Below, one piece after another: positions 1 to 8,172 of a DNA stretch of 12,522 nucleotides. The DNA comes from Cyclobacteriaceae bacterium. GTDB lineage: Bacteria; Bacteroidota; Bacteroidia; Cytophagales; Cyclobacteriaceae. Position 1 is the stretch's first letter, and every line of letters starts with the position of its first letter. The notes below the pieces were generated by a model. That model was not told the origin of the DNA, did no database searches, and worked only from the letters and a program-made list of their open reading frames with translations. Where the stretch lies: positions 1-12,522 of the forward strand of contig JANQPK010000187.1 in assembly GCA_028289505.1 (NCBI GenBank), read 5' to 3'. A program made the translations under genes and the position numbers.

Positions 1-94
1 ATTGAATATTCTACCAACCGTGGAAGAAGCCAGGGATGCCGTATTTATGCATGAAATCGAGGGCGATTTGAAAGAGGATGAAAACGGTCAATAA
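1..94 (+). CDS. STAS-domain (anti-sigma-factor antagonist-like) protein, C-terminal end only
   Basis: The window opens inside a gene. Read from base 2, the last 30 codons give a tail starting LNILPTVEEARDAVFMHEIE, with an acidic end and a TAA stop at 92-94. The phrase LPTxEEAxDxVFMxEIE is what I recall from the C-terminal helix of small STAS-domain proteins that precede RNase Z genes in Bacteroidota. The family binds partner-switching kinases or anti-sigma factors in the cytoplasm. Only the tail is visible, so neither the phosphorylatable serine nor the fold can be checked. The stop codon directly abuts the TTG start of rnz with no spacer, which implies co-transcription and probably translational coupling. 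Confidence 0.6.
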   Translation, partial: LNILPTVEEARDAVFMHEIEGDLKEDENGQ

Positions 95-1030
95 TTGTCT
101 TTTGAGTTAACAATACTGGGTTCCAATTCTGCTGCACCCGCCCATAGCAGGCACCAATCTTCTCAGTTCTTAAGGCTGGAAAACCACACTTTCCTGATCG
201 ATTGCGGAGAAGGCACCCAGATGCAAATAACCCGCTACAGACTTAAGTTAGGCAGACTCAAACACATATTTATTAGCCACTTACATGGTGATCACTATCT
301 TGGTTTAGTTGGGCTTTTGTCCACACTGAATCTTAGAAATCGCCAGGATGCCCTGCATATATTTGGACCTCCTGGTCTTGATGATATCATTTCACTACAT
401 CTTAAATACACGGAAACAGTGCTCGGATACAAAGTGCATTTCCGGGCATTGGACCCCAACCAATCTGAAGTAATTCTGGATAATCAGCAGCTTACGGTAA
501 CAACTATACCCATGGATCACCGTATTCCTTGTACTGGATTTTTATTCAAAGAAAAACCAAAAAAATTCAGATTAAAAAAAAGTAGCGACTTGACTCAAAT
601 GTCATTTGACGAAATCAATACCTTGAAAAATGGTCAGAACGTAATGGCCAACAATCATATTAAATACGCTTTGAAGGAATACACGGACCCTCCCTACAAA
701 CCCAGATCTTATGCATATTGCTCAGATACCCGTTACAATGAGACCATTATTCCGTACATCAAATCCGTGGACTTATTGTATCATGAATCCACTTTTTTGT
801 CGGACCGGGAACAAAGAGCTTATGAAACCTACCACTCCTCCGCTAGGCAAGCTGCTACCATAGCACTAAAGGCAGGTGTTGAAAAATTGATTCTAGGACA
901 TTTTTCTATTCGCTATAAAGACTTAAGTCCATTACTAGCCGAGGCTAGGCAAGTGTTTCCAAACTCGCAACTGGCAATTGAAGGGCAAAAGGTCTCGATC
1001 CAACTTGATAGTCATGAGCAAGAGGCATAA
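95..1030 (+). CDS. rnz: Ribonuclease Z (tRNA 3'-end processing endonuclease)
   Basis: This is a short-form RNase Z of 311 aa, the usual length. It is a metallo-beta-lactamase-fold endonuclease that removes 3' trailers from tRNA precursors in the cytoplasm. The zinc-binding HLHGDH is at residues 62-67. Further metal-ligand motifs are DHRIPCTGF (H142), CSDTRY (D211) and GHFSIRY (H269), with HEST at 230-233. The N-terminal LGSNSAAPA and DCGEGTQ (36-42) are also family hallmarks. The lysine-rich stretch at about 152-180 matches the flexible arm that grips tRNA. The start is TTG at 95, immediately after the upstream TAA. No ATG, GTG or better in-frame start lies before residue 43, so TTG is the only start that keeps the conserved N-terminus. 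The 3' end overlaps the next gene by 17 bp. Confidence 0.95.
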   Translation: MSFELTILGSNSAAPAHSRHQSSQFLRLENHTFLIDCGEGTQMQITRYRLKLGRLKHIFISHLHGDHYLGLVGLLSTLNLRNRQDALHIFGPPGLDDIISLHLKYTETVLGYKVHFRALDPNQSEVILDNQQLTVTTIPMDHRIPCTGFLFKEKPKKFRLKKSSDLTQMSFDEINTLKNGQNVMANNHIKYALKEYTDPPYKPRSYAYCSDTRYNETIIPYIKSVDLLYHESTFLSDREQRAYETYHSSARQAATIALKAGVEKLILGHFSIRYKDLSPLLAEARQVFPNSQLAIEGQKVSIQLDSHEQEA

Positions 1031-1811
1031 GTTATTCTTGGTGCTTGGTGGTTTCTTCGTTACCAATACCTTAGTGGCAGAGTTTATTGGTATCAAGATC
1101 TTTTCGCTGGAAGAAACACTGGGTTTCACAGCATTAAATATGACTCTATTTGGTGTGGACGGATTGGGTTTCAATCTAACTGCAGGAGTGATGATCTGGC
1201 CGGTAGTCTTCATTATGACTGACATCATTAACGAGTACTACGGAGAAAAAGGGGTACGTATGTTATCCAACATGGCGGTGGTACTGATCCTTTACGCTTT
1301 CATGATGTTTTATATTGGGATCAAACTGGTACCCAATGAGTGGTGGCAGTTTGAAAGCGGCCTCAGAGAGGATCCCAATCAAAGCCTGGAAGATATGAAC
1401 CTGGCTTTTGGGCGAATATTCGGCCAGGGTCTTTGGATTATTATTGGATCAGTAGTTGCCTTCTTGGTGGGTCAGATTGTGGATGTATTGGTGTTTCATC
1501 GGATTAAAAAAGCCACCGGTGAAAAGAAGGTATGGCTCCGAGCTACGGGATCTACTCTGGTATCACAGTTTATTGACAGTTACGTGGTACTGGTGATTGC
1601 GTTTTATATTGGTGCAGACTGGGACCTGATTCGGGTATTGGCCATTGGAACAGTGAACTACCTCTACAAGTTTACCTTAGCAGTGTTGCTAACTCCATTC
1701 ATATACCTGGGTCATTTTGTAATTGATCGGTATCTGGGAAAGAAATTGGCCGCTGAAATGAAACTTGAAGCACACACAGGTCGCGCCGAAGGTGTGATAA
1801 TAGACAATTGA
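1014..1811 (+). CDS. Queuosine precursor transporter, YhhQ/VUT family
   Basis: This is a 265-aa integral membrane protein of the VUT/QPTR (YhhQ) family, which imports queuosine precursors such as preQ0, preQ1 or queuine for wobble-base modification of tRNA. About six hydrophobic segments are visible. The family signature TDIINEYYG is at residues 69-77, and a second hallmark, GSTLVSQFIDSYVV, lies in the C-terminal half. I chose ATG 1014 (MSKRHKLF, a basic cytoplasmic N-terminus followed by the first helix) over an in-frame TTG at 978, because the extra 12 residues would lie deep inside rnz and are not family-like. The 17-bp overlap with rnz suggests translational coupling. The exact precursor transported cannot be told from the sequence. 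Confidence 0.88.
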   Translation: MSKRHKLFLVLGGFFVTNTLVAEFIGIKIFSLEETLGFTALNMTLFGVDGLGFNLTAGVMIWPVVFIMTDIINEYYGEKGVRMLSNMAVVLILYAFMMFYIGIKLVPNEWWQFESGLREDPNQSLEDMNLAFGRIFGQGLWIIIGSVVAFLVGQIVDVLVFHRIKKATGEKKVWLRATGSTLVSQFIDSYVVLVIAFYIGADWDLIRVLAIGTVNYLYKFTLAVLLTPFIYLGHFVIDRYLGKKLAAEMKLEAHTGRAEGVIIDN

Positions 1812-1862
1812 CAATTACCAATTAACCGACGAGTTGCTACTCAATAGCCTGCCTCCTGCCAC

Positions 1863-2606
1863 TCATTGGTCATTGTTCCTCCTAATATTATCGCAAATTA
1901 CCGCAGTAGCAACTGCAGCATTCAGCGATTCTGCTGACCCGTATTTAGGAATGCTTATCCACTGCGTGACCACCGATCCAAGGTCATTGGATATTCCCTG
2001 TGCTTCGTTACCGATCAGTATTATCCCTCCCTGAGAAAAATTGATTTGGTGCACACTGTCTCCTTCCATGACAGCCCCGAGTACCCTTTGCCCTTCCAGG
2101 TACTCCAGCAAATTCGTGTAGTAGGCCTGCACCCTGGTGAACGATCCCATACTGGATTGAATGGTTTTAGGGTTATAAAAATCTGCACAATCTGTTGAAC
2201 ACAATAACTTATTAATACCATACCAATCGGCTGTTCTAATAATGGTACCCAGGTTGCCAGGATCTCTTATTCGATCAAGCGCTATGCAAAGTTCATCTTT
2301 CTCAAGTTTAAAAGTATCAACAGAACGGTACTTAGCTACCGCCAGCACTATGCTATTATTTTTCAAAGCACTTATTCGATTGAGTTCTTTCTCTGATGCA
2401 ATCTGCTGTATTGAATCAAATTTTGCGGTTATATCAGCGTTATCCCTAAAAAATGATGGTGAACCAATAATGTGAGTCACCTCATAACCAGATGTCAATA
2501 ATTCCAGCACGCTTTTTGCCCCTTCAACCAAAAAGCTTTGGGCTTTGTTACGGTATTTCTTTAATTGCAATGATTTAATATAGCTGGTAGTGCCTTTTGA
2601 GATCAT
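1863..2606 (-). CDS. TrmH/SpoU-family RNA 2'-O-methyltransferase
   Basis: This is a 247-aa SPOUT-class methyltransferase that would transfer a methyl group from S-adenosylmethionine to a ribose 2'-OH of tRNA or rRNA. An N-terminal substrate-binding domain (about 1-95, with FLVEGAKSVLELL at 25-37) precedes the knotted catalytic domain. Motif 1 is DRIRDPGNLGTIIRTADW (111-128, with N118 and R124). Motif 2 is IGNEAQGIS (198-206). Motif 3 is IPKYGSAESLNAAVA (219-233). The target nucleotide cannot be assigned, because the family includes enzymes for both rRNA and tRNA. ATG at 2604-2606 is the natural start. The gene's first 17 bp overlap the start of the divergent TamL-like gene. Its 3' end faces the transporter gene across about 50 bp that contain no clear terminator hairpin. 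Confidence 0.92.
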   Translation of the reverse strand: MISKGTTSYIKSLQLKKYRNKAQSFLVEGAKSVLELLTSGYEVTHIIGSPSFFRDNADITAKFDSIQQIASEKELNRISALKNNSIVLAVAKYRSVDTFKLEKDELCIALDRIRDPGNLGTIIRTADWYGINKLLCSTDCADFYNPKTIQSSMGSFTRVQAYYTNLLEYLEGQRVLGAVMEGDSVHQINFSQGGIILIGNEAQGISNDLGSVVTQWISIPKYGSAESLNAAVATAVICDNIRRNNDQ

Positions 2607-5061
2607 ACGTGAAAGGATAGGAAATTTAAGATCATATTATCTCTTATACTGGCTGCTGGTCTCTCTATTTTTTACCGGTTGTATTGGCACCAAAAATTTA
2701 GAACAGGATCAATACCTGCTCAGCAATCAACGGATTAAAGGTAATAAAAAAGTAGAATCCGAAAATCTGGCTGAGCTGTACCAGCAAAGACCCAACCGTA
2801 AAGTTCTAAAGGTCTTTCCCATTTCACTTTATACCTGGATGTACCAAACCGGGGCAAACAAATTTGATACCACCAAAATCCTGGGGAAGAAAGATAAGAT
2901 TGTCTCCAAATTCGATTGCAAAATAGAACGCCACACCGGAGATCCGGTAAAAATTGCCAAACTCGAAAGTCGCAAAACCGCCAAATTAGCTAAGAAGGAT
3001 GAAGTGCTGAAGAATGGCAACTCATTTATGCAGATGGGAGAACCTCTATCTGTCTACGACTCGGCGATGACCAGCGCTACTATCGAGCAAATGACCAGAT
3101 ATCTTCACAGCAAGGGATTCTTCCATGGGAAGGTTGAGGCAGAAATCAGGACCAATGAAAAACGGGTTTCGCTGATCTATCATGTTGAAGAGCAAGAACC
3201 CTATATTTTTGACAGCCTTATGTTGGTTACAGGTGATTCTGGGGTAACTGCTTTGATCAACAGCACCTCCAAATCCAGTTTACTTAGGAGAGGCCAAAAC
3301 TACGATACAGATAAACTCGATGCTGAAATCCTCAGGATCGAAAACCTTATGAAAGACAATGGGTATTACGAGTTCAGCCGTAGATTGATCGAATATGCAG
3401 TGGATACCGCTATTTTAGGTAATAGAAGAGTGGCGATTAAAACCATTATCAATAACCCCTCAAAACGAGGATTCCATAAAGTATTCATGGTAGATACGGT
3501 AATCTTCACTACCGATGCCAATGTTCCTACCACCAAACTACGGCGTGATACTCGTATATATAATCGAATAACCTACCGATTTTTCGATGAAAAGTATTCC
3601 AAAAAAATTCTGGATCGCAGACTATTCATTTACCCGGGAGATCTTTACAACAAGACCAAGACTTTTAATACCCAAAGACAGTTAGCCAATCTGGACATGT
3701 TCAAATTTGTGAACATCAACTACGATACCACCGGCAACAAATTTATCGCCAACATCTTCACCAGCCCTTTAAACAGGAACCAACTAACTCAAGAAGTAGG
3801 GATAAATGTTACTGCCAATCAACGAGTACCTGGGCCCTTTTACGATTTTAATTTTAAGAATAGAAATACTTTTGGGGGATTGGAGATTCTGGAGTTCAAT
3901 GGCAGGTTAGGCATCAATGGTGTAGCATCTTATTCAAGTGAAGGTGCAATCGCTAACAGCAGAGAGGTGGGAGGTAATCTCTCACTTACCCTACCTGATT
4001 TCGTTTTTCCTCTAAGCAACTCCATGAAGTCTCGGTTGGGAGAACTAAACCCCAGAACTCAATTTGCCATCGGTTACGACTTTGTAAACCGGATTGATTT
4101 CACCAGAGACAATTTTAGCACTTCAGTCAAGTACTTCTGGCAACGCGACCAAAGCAGGCTTTTCACTTTTGCTTTGGCTGATCTGAACCTAATCGATACC
4201 CGAAATATATCACCGGAATTCCAGGATGAACTAGATGAAAGTGATAGCCTGGGTACCAGCTTTCATCGCGCATTTGAGCCCTCATTTGTCAGCAGTATGT
4301 ATCTACAATCAATATTCGACTTTAATCAATACGGAACTTACCAGAAGAACTCCTCCTATTTAAGAACATTCATAGAAAGCGGTGGGACCTTTCTGAATGT
4401 TTATGGCACCAGGTTTCTGGAGAATGATAGTCTGGAAAACTTCCAATTTGTCAAACTAAACATCGATTACCGCAAACACATCCCTTTAACCCTGCAAGGA
4501 GCGGTCATTGCCTACCGAATTAACGCCGGAGTCGGAATCCCTTACGGCGACAACAAAATATTACCATACGAGAAGAATTTTTTTGCCGGAGGTAGTTCCA
4601 GCGTCAGGGCCTGGGGACCTCGTCGACTGGGCCCTGGATCCTTTAGTCCTGTAAACGAGGAGGGTATCATTAATTATAACTTCGAGCAACCCGGCGAAAT
4701 TATCCTGGAAGCCAGTATTGAGTACCGACAAAAACTGGTAGGTTTTCTGGACTGGGCCTTGTTTTTGGACGCCGGGAATACCTGGACCATTAGAGATGAT
4801 GTGGGTGATGATGGAGAAGTTAGACGACCTGGTGGAAAATTTGAAGAAGATTTCTACAAAGAGATCGCGTTGGGTACGGGCATGGGTTTCAGAATGGATT
4901 TTACTTTCCTGATCCTGAGATTTGACATGGGGGTAAAAGTTTACGAGCCTGCCCGGCCTGAGGGCGAAAGGTGGGTTTTAAGAAAGTTCAAATTTGGAGG
5001 AATTGAGGGATCGACTGATAACTCCATTACACTTAATATTGGGATCGGATACCCTTTCTAA
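2590..5061 (+). CDS. tamL: TamL/TamA-like outer-membrane lipoprotein with BamA-type beta-barrel
   Basis: This is an 823-aa protein of the BamA/TamA (Omp85) superfamily, in the Bacteroidota lipoprotein form called TamL. The family acts in building the outer membrane, together with the inner-membrane protein TamB. An N-terminal signal ends in a lipobox, LFFTGC, with Cys31 as the expected acylated residue. POTRA-like periplasmic repeats fill roughly residues 35-400 (for example DKLDAEILRIENLMKDNGYY and the LYNKTKTFNTQRQLANLDMF area). A 16-strand-type barrel follows. Inside the barrel, GGSSSVRAWGPRRLGPGS (VRAW at 672-675) corresponds to the VRGF/Y loop motif of Omp85 proteins. The protein ends in GIGYPF, with the C-terminal aromatic residue typical of outer-membrane barrels. 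The GTG at 2590 is the only usable start ahead of the signal peptide, so its coding region overlaps the divergent methyltransferase gene. It also overlaps the convergent E1 gene by 4 bp. Confidence 0.88.
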   Translation: MPFEIIRERIGNLRSYYLLYWLLVSLFFTGCIGTKNLEQDQYLLSNQRIKGNKKVESENLAELYQQRPNRKVLKVFPISLYTWMYQTGANKFDTTKILGKKDKIVSKFDCKIERHTGDPVKIAKLESRKTAKLAKKDEVLKNGNSFMQMGEPLSVYDSAMTSATIEQMTRYLHSKGFFHGKVEAEIRTNEKRVSLIYHVEEQEPYIFDSLMLVTGDSGVTALINSTSKSSLLRRGQNYDTDKLDAEILRIENLMKDNGYYEFSRRLIEYAVDTAILGNRRVAIKTIINNPSKRGFHKVFMVDTVIFTTDANVPTTKLRRDTRIYNRITYRFFDEKYSKKILDRRLFIYPGDLYNKTKTFNTQRQLANLDMFKFVNINYDTTGNKFIANIFTSPLNRNQLTQEVGINVTANQRVPGPFYDFNFKNRNTFGGLEILEFNGRLGINGVASYSSEGAIANSREVGGNLSLTLPDFVFPLSNSMKSRLGELNPRTQFAIGYDFVNRIDFTRDNFSTSVKYFWQRDQSRLFTFALADLNLIDTRNISPEFQDELDESDSLGTSFHRAFEPSFVSSMYLQSIFDFNQYGTYQKNSSYLRTFIESGGTFLNVYGTRFLENDSLENFQFVKLNIDYRKHIPLTLQGAVIAYRINAGVGIPYGDNKILPYEKNFFAGGSSSVRAWGPRRLGPGSFSPVNEEGIINYNFEQPGEIILEASIEYRQKLVGFLDWALFLDAGNTWTIRDDVGDDGEVRRPGGKFEEDFYKEIALGTGMGFRMDFTFLILRFDMGVKVYEPARPEGERWVLRKFKFGGIEGSTDNSITLNIGIGYPF

Positions 5062-7133
5062 TATTCCAACAACTCCGAGAGTGCCTCGAATACTTTATCA
5101 GCATTGGGCAACATCTCTGCTTCCAACGCCACATTCAAGGGAACTGCAGGTACATCGGCGGCACCCAAAGTCTTGACCGGGGCATCCAGGTGCTCCCAAC
5201 AATGATTGGCAATCCGTCCAGCAATTGATTCGGCAAAGGAATTCATTAGAGGTTCCTCGGTTAATACCAGGCATCTGTGGTGTCGGTTCACCTGCCCTAC
5301 AATTGCTTCCCAGTCAAGGGGATTCAAGGTTCTCAAATCCAGAATGGTAATTCTGTCCGGTAATCTTTTAGCAGCGGCCAACGACCAATAAACACCCATA
5401 CCGTAGGTGACCACCAATGCACTCTCACCTTGTTGGATTAGATTTTCATCGGCAGCTAGTACTTTTCTGGATACACCCAAAGGAATGATGTAGTCCCTAT
5501 CTGGCTCTACGGTTTTGGCGCTTTCTGTCCCCGGTACCTTGGACCAATAAAGCCCTTTATGCTCAAGCATTAACACCGGATTGGGATCGTAAAACGCCGC
5601 CTTAAACAATCCCTTCATATCTGCCGCATTACTGGGATAAACCACCTTGATACCCCTGATATTGAGCAAAGTGGATTCGATACTGCCAGAATGATAAGGC
5701 CCTCCACCACCATAAGCACCGATGGGCACTCTGATCAATGCTTGAACCGGGAATTTGCCGGCAGTCAGATAACAAGACTTGGAGATTTCTTCTACTAATT
5801 GATTAATACCAGGCCAGATATAATCCGCAAATTGCACTTCTACCACAGCCTTACATCCCACAGCAGACATTCCCGCGGTAGATCCGATAATGTAGGCCTC
5901 CTGGATAGGTGTATTGAATACCCGAGCCTCTCCATATTTTTTACTTAAGTTCGCAGCCTCTCTGAACACACCGCCCAATCTTAATCCGACATCTTGTCCA
6001 TAGAATAGGGCTTCCGGATTATCCGCTAAAATTTCGTCCAAAGCATGTAGTGCTGCATCGACCATGATGACTTTTTCGCCACCTATAGGATTCCGCTCAC
6101 CTTCTTCATGGATAATAGGTGTAGGTACAAATTCGTGGGTATAAAGCTGTTTGGCGGCAGGGTCAAGTGAGGCACTTGCTTTTTCGAACGCATACAATAC
6201 CTCTTTATCTACTTCAATTTTGATTTTATCTAGTTTCTTGGCCGATACTCCAGACTCCAGCAACTGCTTATATAATTTGGGTAATGGATCCTGCTGATGG
6301 TGGATTGCAATGTCCTCCTGATCACGGTACCATTCCATTCGCACACCACTGGTATGATGACCTAATAGTGGTACCTTGGCATGTACCAGCATAGGTCTTC
6401 TTTCACGTCGAACCAAATCAACCGCTTGCTCCATCGCGACATAGGATTCTTGGAAATTAGACCCATCTACTCTCAAGCGCTCCAGACCCTTGAAACCAGC
6501 AGCCATTTCATAAGCATCCATGTTCCTCATTTCATCACCACTAGCTGAAATTCCCCAATCGTTGTCCTGTACCAGGTATAAAATGGGCAATTCCTTTAAA
6601 ACTGCCATCTGAAAAGCTTCTGATACCTCTCCTTCAGTAACCGCTCCGTCACCGATTGAGCACAGTACTATAGGCTTACTTCTTCCTTTCAGTAGACCCT
6701 GAGACCACAAATATTTCAATCCATGAGCCATCCCGGTGGCAGGTATAGCCTGCATACCTGTGGCCGAGCTCTGATGGGGAATAGTGGGCAAACCCTCTTT
6801 CTTAATTGCCGGATGAGCATAGTAGGCACGACCCTCCGAAAACGGATCATCCGACTTGGCCATCAATTGAAGCATCAGGTCATATGGGGTTAAGCCTAAG
6901 CCCAGCAACAAGGATTCGTCACGGTAATAGACCGCCAGATAATCCTTAGGCAGTACCTGCATTGCGGCAGCCAGTTGAATAGCCTCATGTCCTCGAGATG
7001 TACTGTGTACATACTTGCTACAAATCGCCTTCTCCTCATCGTACAATCTGGCCATGCGTTCTGATGTACACATCAGTTTGTAGGCTTTGAGCAAGACGGA
7101 TTGCTTTATTTTATGCCCGGTTAGGATAGTCAT
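5058..7133 (-). CDS. 2-oxoacid dehydrogenase E1 component, fused alpha and beta subunits
   Basis: This is a 691-aa thiamine-diphosphate enzyme. The alpha and beta E1 chains, separate in many bacteria, are joined in one polypeptide. It would decarboxylate a 2-oxoacid and pass the acyl group to the lipoyl domain of E2. The alpha half (about 1-345) carries the TPP/Mg motif GDGAVTEGE (161-168) closing at about D190-N191, HSTSRGHE (43-50), and GHHTSG (258-263), the phosphorylation-loop region in homologues. The beta half starts at about residue 352 (EKVIMVDAALHALDEIL). It contains TPIQEAYIIGSTAGMS (408-423), VEVQFADYIWPGINQL (431-446), and a C-terminal domain with VTYGMGVYWS. The fusion form in Bacteroidota is usually assigned to branched-chain 2-oxoacid dehydrogenase, but pyruvate cannot be excluded. 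No E2 or E3 gene is in the window. The gene is transcribed divergently from hemF. Confidence 0.92.
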   Translation of the reverse strand: MTILTGHKIKQSVLLKAYKLMCTSERMARLYDEEKAICSKYVHSTSRGHEAIQLAAAMQVLPKDYLAVYYRDESLLLGLGLTPYDLMLQLMAKSDDPFSEGRAYYAHPAIKKEGLPTIPHQSSATGMQAIPATGMAHGLKYLWSQGLLKGRSKPIVLCSIGDGAVTEGEVSEAFQMAVLKELPILYLVQDNDWGISASGDEMRNMDAYEMAAGFKGLERLRVDGSNFQESYVAMEQAVDLVRRERRPMLVHAKVPLLGHHTSGVRMEWYRDQEDIAIHHQQDPLPKLYKQLLESGVSAKKLDKIKIEVDKEVLYAFEKASASLDPAAKQLYTHEFVPTPIIHEEGERNPIGGEKVIMVDAALHALDEILADNPEALFYGQDVGLRLGGVFREAANLSKKYGEARVFNTPIQEAYIIGSTAGMSAVGCKAVVEVQFADYIWPGINQLVEEISKSCYLTAGKFPVQALIRVPIGAYGGGGPYHSGSIESTLLNIRGIKVVYPSNAADMKGLFKAAFYDPNPVLMLEHKGLYWSKVPGTESAKTVEPDRDYIIPLGVSRKVLAADENLIQQGESALVVTYGMGVYWSLAAAKRLPDRITILDLRTLNPLDWEAIVGQVNRHHRCLVLTEEPLMNSFAESIAGRIANHCWEHLDAPVKTLGAADVPAVPLNVALEAEMLPNADKVFEALSELLEY

Positions 7134-7239
7134 CAGGGTGGTTTGTCAAATAGGGTAACAGGGCTTTAAAAATACCAAATTACGGTCAAAGGGATTACCA
7201 AAGTGGGTGCTTTTTGACAAGATCGACCTATATTGCGGA
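7134..7239. promoter_or_regulatory. Divergent intergenic region between the E1 gene and hemF
   Basis: These 106 bp separate the ATG of the minus-strand E1 gene from the chosen ATG of hemF, so both promoters should lie here. That is inferred from layout. Partial matches to the Bacteroidota pattern (TTTG, about 19 nt, TAnnTTTG) can be found on the minus strand: a TTTG in the complement of 7199-7202 and a TAATTTG-like element in the complement of 7176-7182. The spacing is off, so I do not claim a defined promoter. Confidence 0.3.
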
Positions 7240-8172
7240 ATGAATCAGATCCATCGTAATGAGATCGCTTCCTGGTTTCAAGGTCTGCAAAACTCAATTT
7301 GTCAGGGGTTAGAAAAGGCGGATGGGCAAGGGCAGTTTGAGGAAGATACCTGGATGAGGACTGGAGGAGGCGGAGGTAAAACCCGCACCCTTACAGCAGG
7401 TAAAGTAATTGAAAAAGGCGGCGTGAATTTTTCTGAAGTTTATGGTGAAACCCCCACCAAGATCCTTGAAGCCTTAAAACTGGATACTTCCAATTTTTAT
7501 GCCACCGGCGTCAGCATTGTGTTGCATCCCAAAAGTCCCATGCTGCCTATCATCCACATGAATGTACGATACTTTGAGATGAGTAAACCGGATAACCAAA
7601 CACCAAAGAGCTGGTGGTTTGGTGGGGGCATTGACCTAACTCCACATTATATTGATAAACAGGACGCCCGGTTTTTTCATCAACAATTGGCCCAGGTATG
7701 TGATAAACACCATCGCTCCTACTACATGGAGTTTAAAAAATGGGCGGATGATTACTTTTACCTGAAACACCGGGAGGAAACAAGAGGAGTAGGAGGCATT
7801 TTCTTCGACAGATTGTCAGATCAAGATGGATTCACAAAAATCCAGCGTTGGGAGTTTGTTCAGGATGTGGGACAAGTATTTGTACCAATCTACCGTCACC
7901 TAATGGAGAAGAATCGAAACTTACCGTATGGTGAAGCAGAAAAACAGTGGCAATTTGCGCGTCGAGGCCGGTATGTGGAATTCAACCTGGTATGGGACAA
8001 AGGGACCAAGTTCGGGTTGGACACCGGTGGTCGCACTGAGTCCATCCTGATGAGTCTTCCACCTCAAGCCAACTGGTCATATAACTACAAGCCTGCTCCA
8101 GGAACCGATGAATATTACACCCAGGAACTTCTTAGAAAGGACATCGATTGGATAAATGGAGCAACTACTTGA
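7240..8172 (+). CDS. hemF: Oxygen-dependent coproporphyrinogen III oxidase
   Basis: This is a 310-aa cytoplasmic enzyme that oxidatively decarboxylates coproporphyrinogen III to protoporphyrinogen IX using O2, a late step of haem synthesis. Family motifs in order are TGGGGGKTRTL (41-51), HMNVRYFE (106-113, with the conserved His106), WWFGGGIDLTPHY (125-137), KKWADDYFYLKHR (166-178), RGVGGIFFD (182-190), YVEFNLVWDKGTKFGL (245-260) and GGRTESILMSLPP (263-275). I chose ATG 7240, giving the typical start MNQIHRNEIASWF, over an in-frame GTG at 7207 that would add 11 unconserved residues. The gene overlaps the downstream PAP2 gene by 17 bp, so the two are probably co-transcribed. Its presence implies an aerobic lifestyle. 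Confidence 0.97.
   Translation: MNQIHRNEIASWFQGLQNSICQGLEKADGQGQFEEDTWMRTGGGGGKTRTLTAGKVIEKGGVNFSEVYGETPTKILEALKLDTSNFYATGVSIVLHPKSPMLPIIHMNVRYFEMSKPDNQTPKSWWFGGGIDLTPHYIDKQDARFFHQQLAQVCDKHHRSYYMEFKKWADDYFYLKHREETRGVGGIFFDRLSDQDGFTKIQRWEFVQDVGQVFVPIYRHLMEKNRNLPYGEAEKQWQFARRGRYVEFNLVWDKGTKFGLDTGGRTESILMSLPPQANWSYNYKPAPGTDEYYTQELLRKDIDWINGATT

Noticed and set aside
978..1013. TTG start extending the queuosine-precursor transporter by 12 residues
   Set aside because: The extension (KGKRSRSNLIV) lies wholly within rnz and does not resemble the family. ATG 1014 gives a normal N-terminus.
1805..1862. Short near-palindromic AT-rich stretch (ACAATTGACAATTACCAATTA) as a bidirectional terminator between the convergent genes
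   Set aside because: The repeats are short direct and inverted AATT units without a stable GC stem or T-tract, so a terminator cannot be supported.
1834..2475. Plus-strand open frames opposite the RNA methyltransferase (1834-2034 and 2242-2475)
   Set aside because: They have no recognisable motifs and lie antisense to a gene with complete SPOUT motifs.
7207..7239. GTG start extending HemF by 11 residues
   Set aside because: HemF proteins typically begin shortly before the ASWFQGLQ segment. ATG 7240 fits, and the extension falls in the expected promoter region.
1014..8172. Three separate gene overlaps of exactly 17 bp (1014-1030, 2590-2606, 8156-8172)
   Set aside because: They differ in sequence and orientation and share no motif, so the equal length looks like coincidence.
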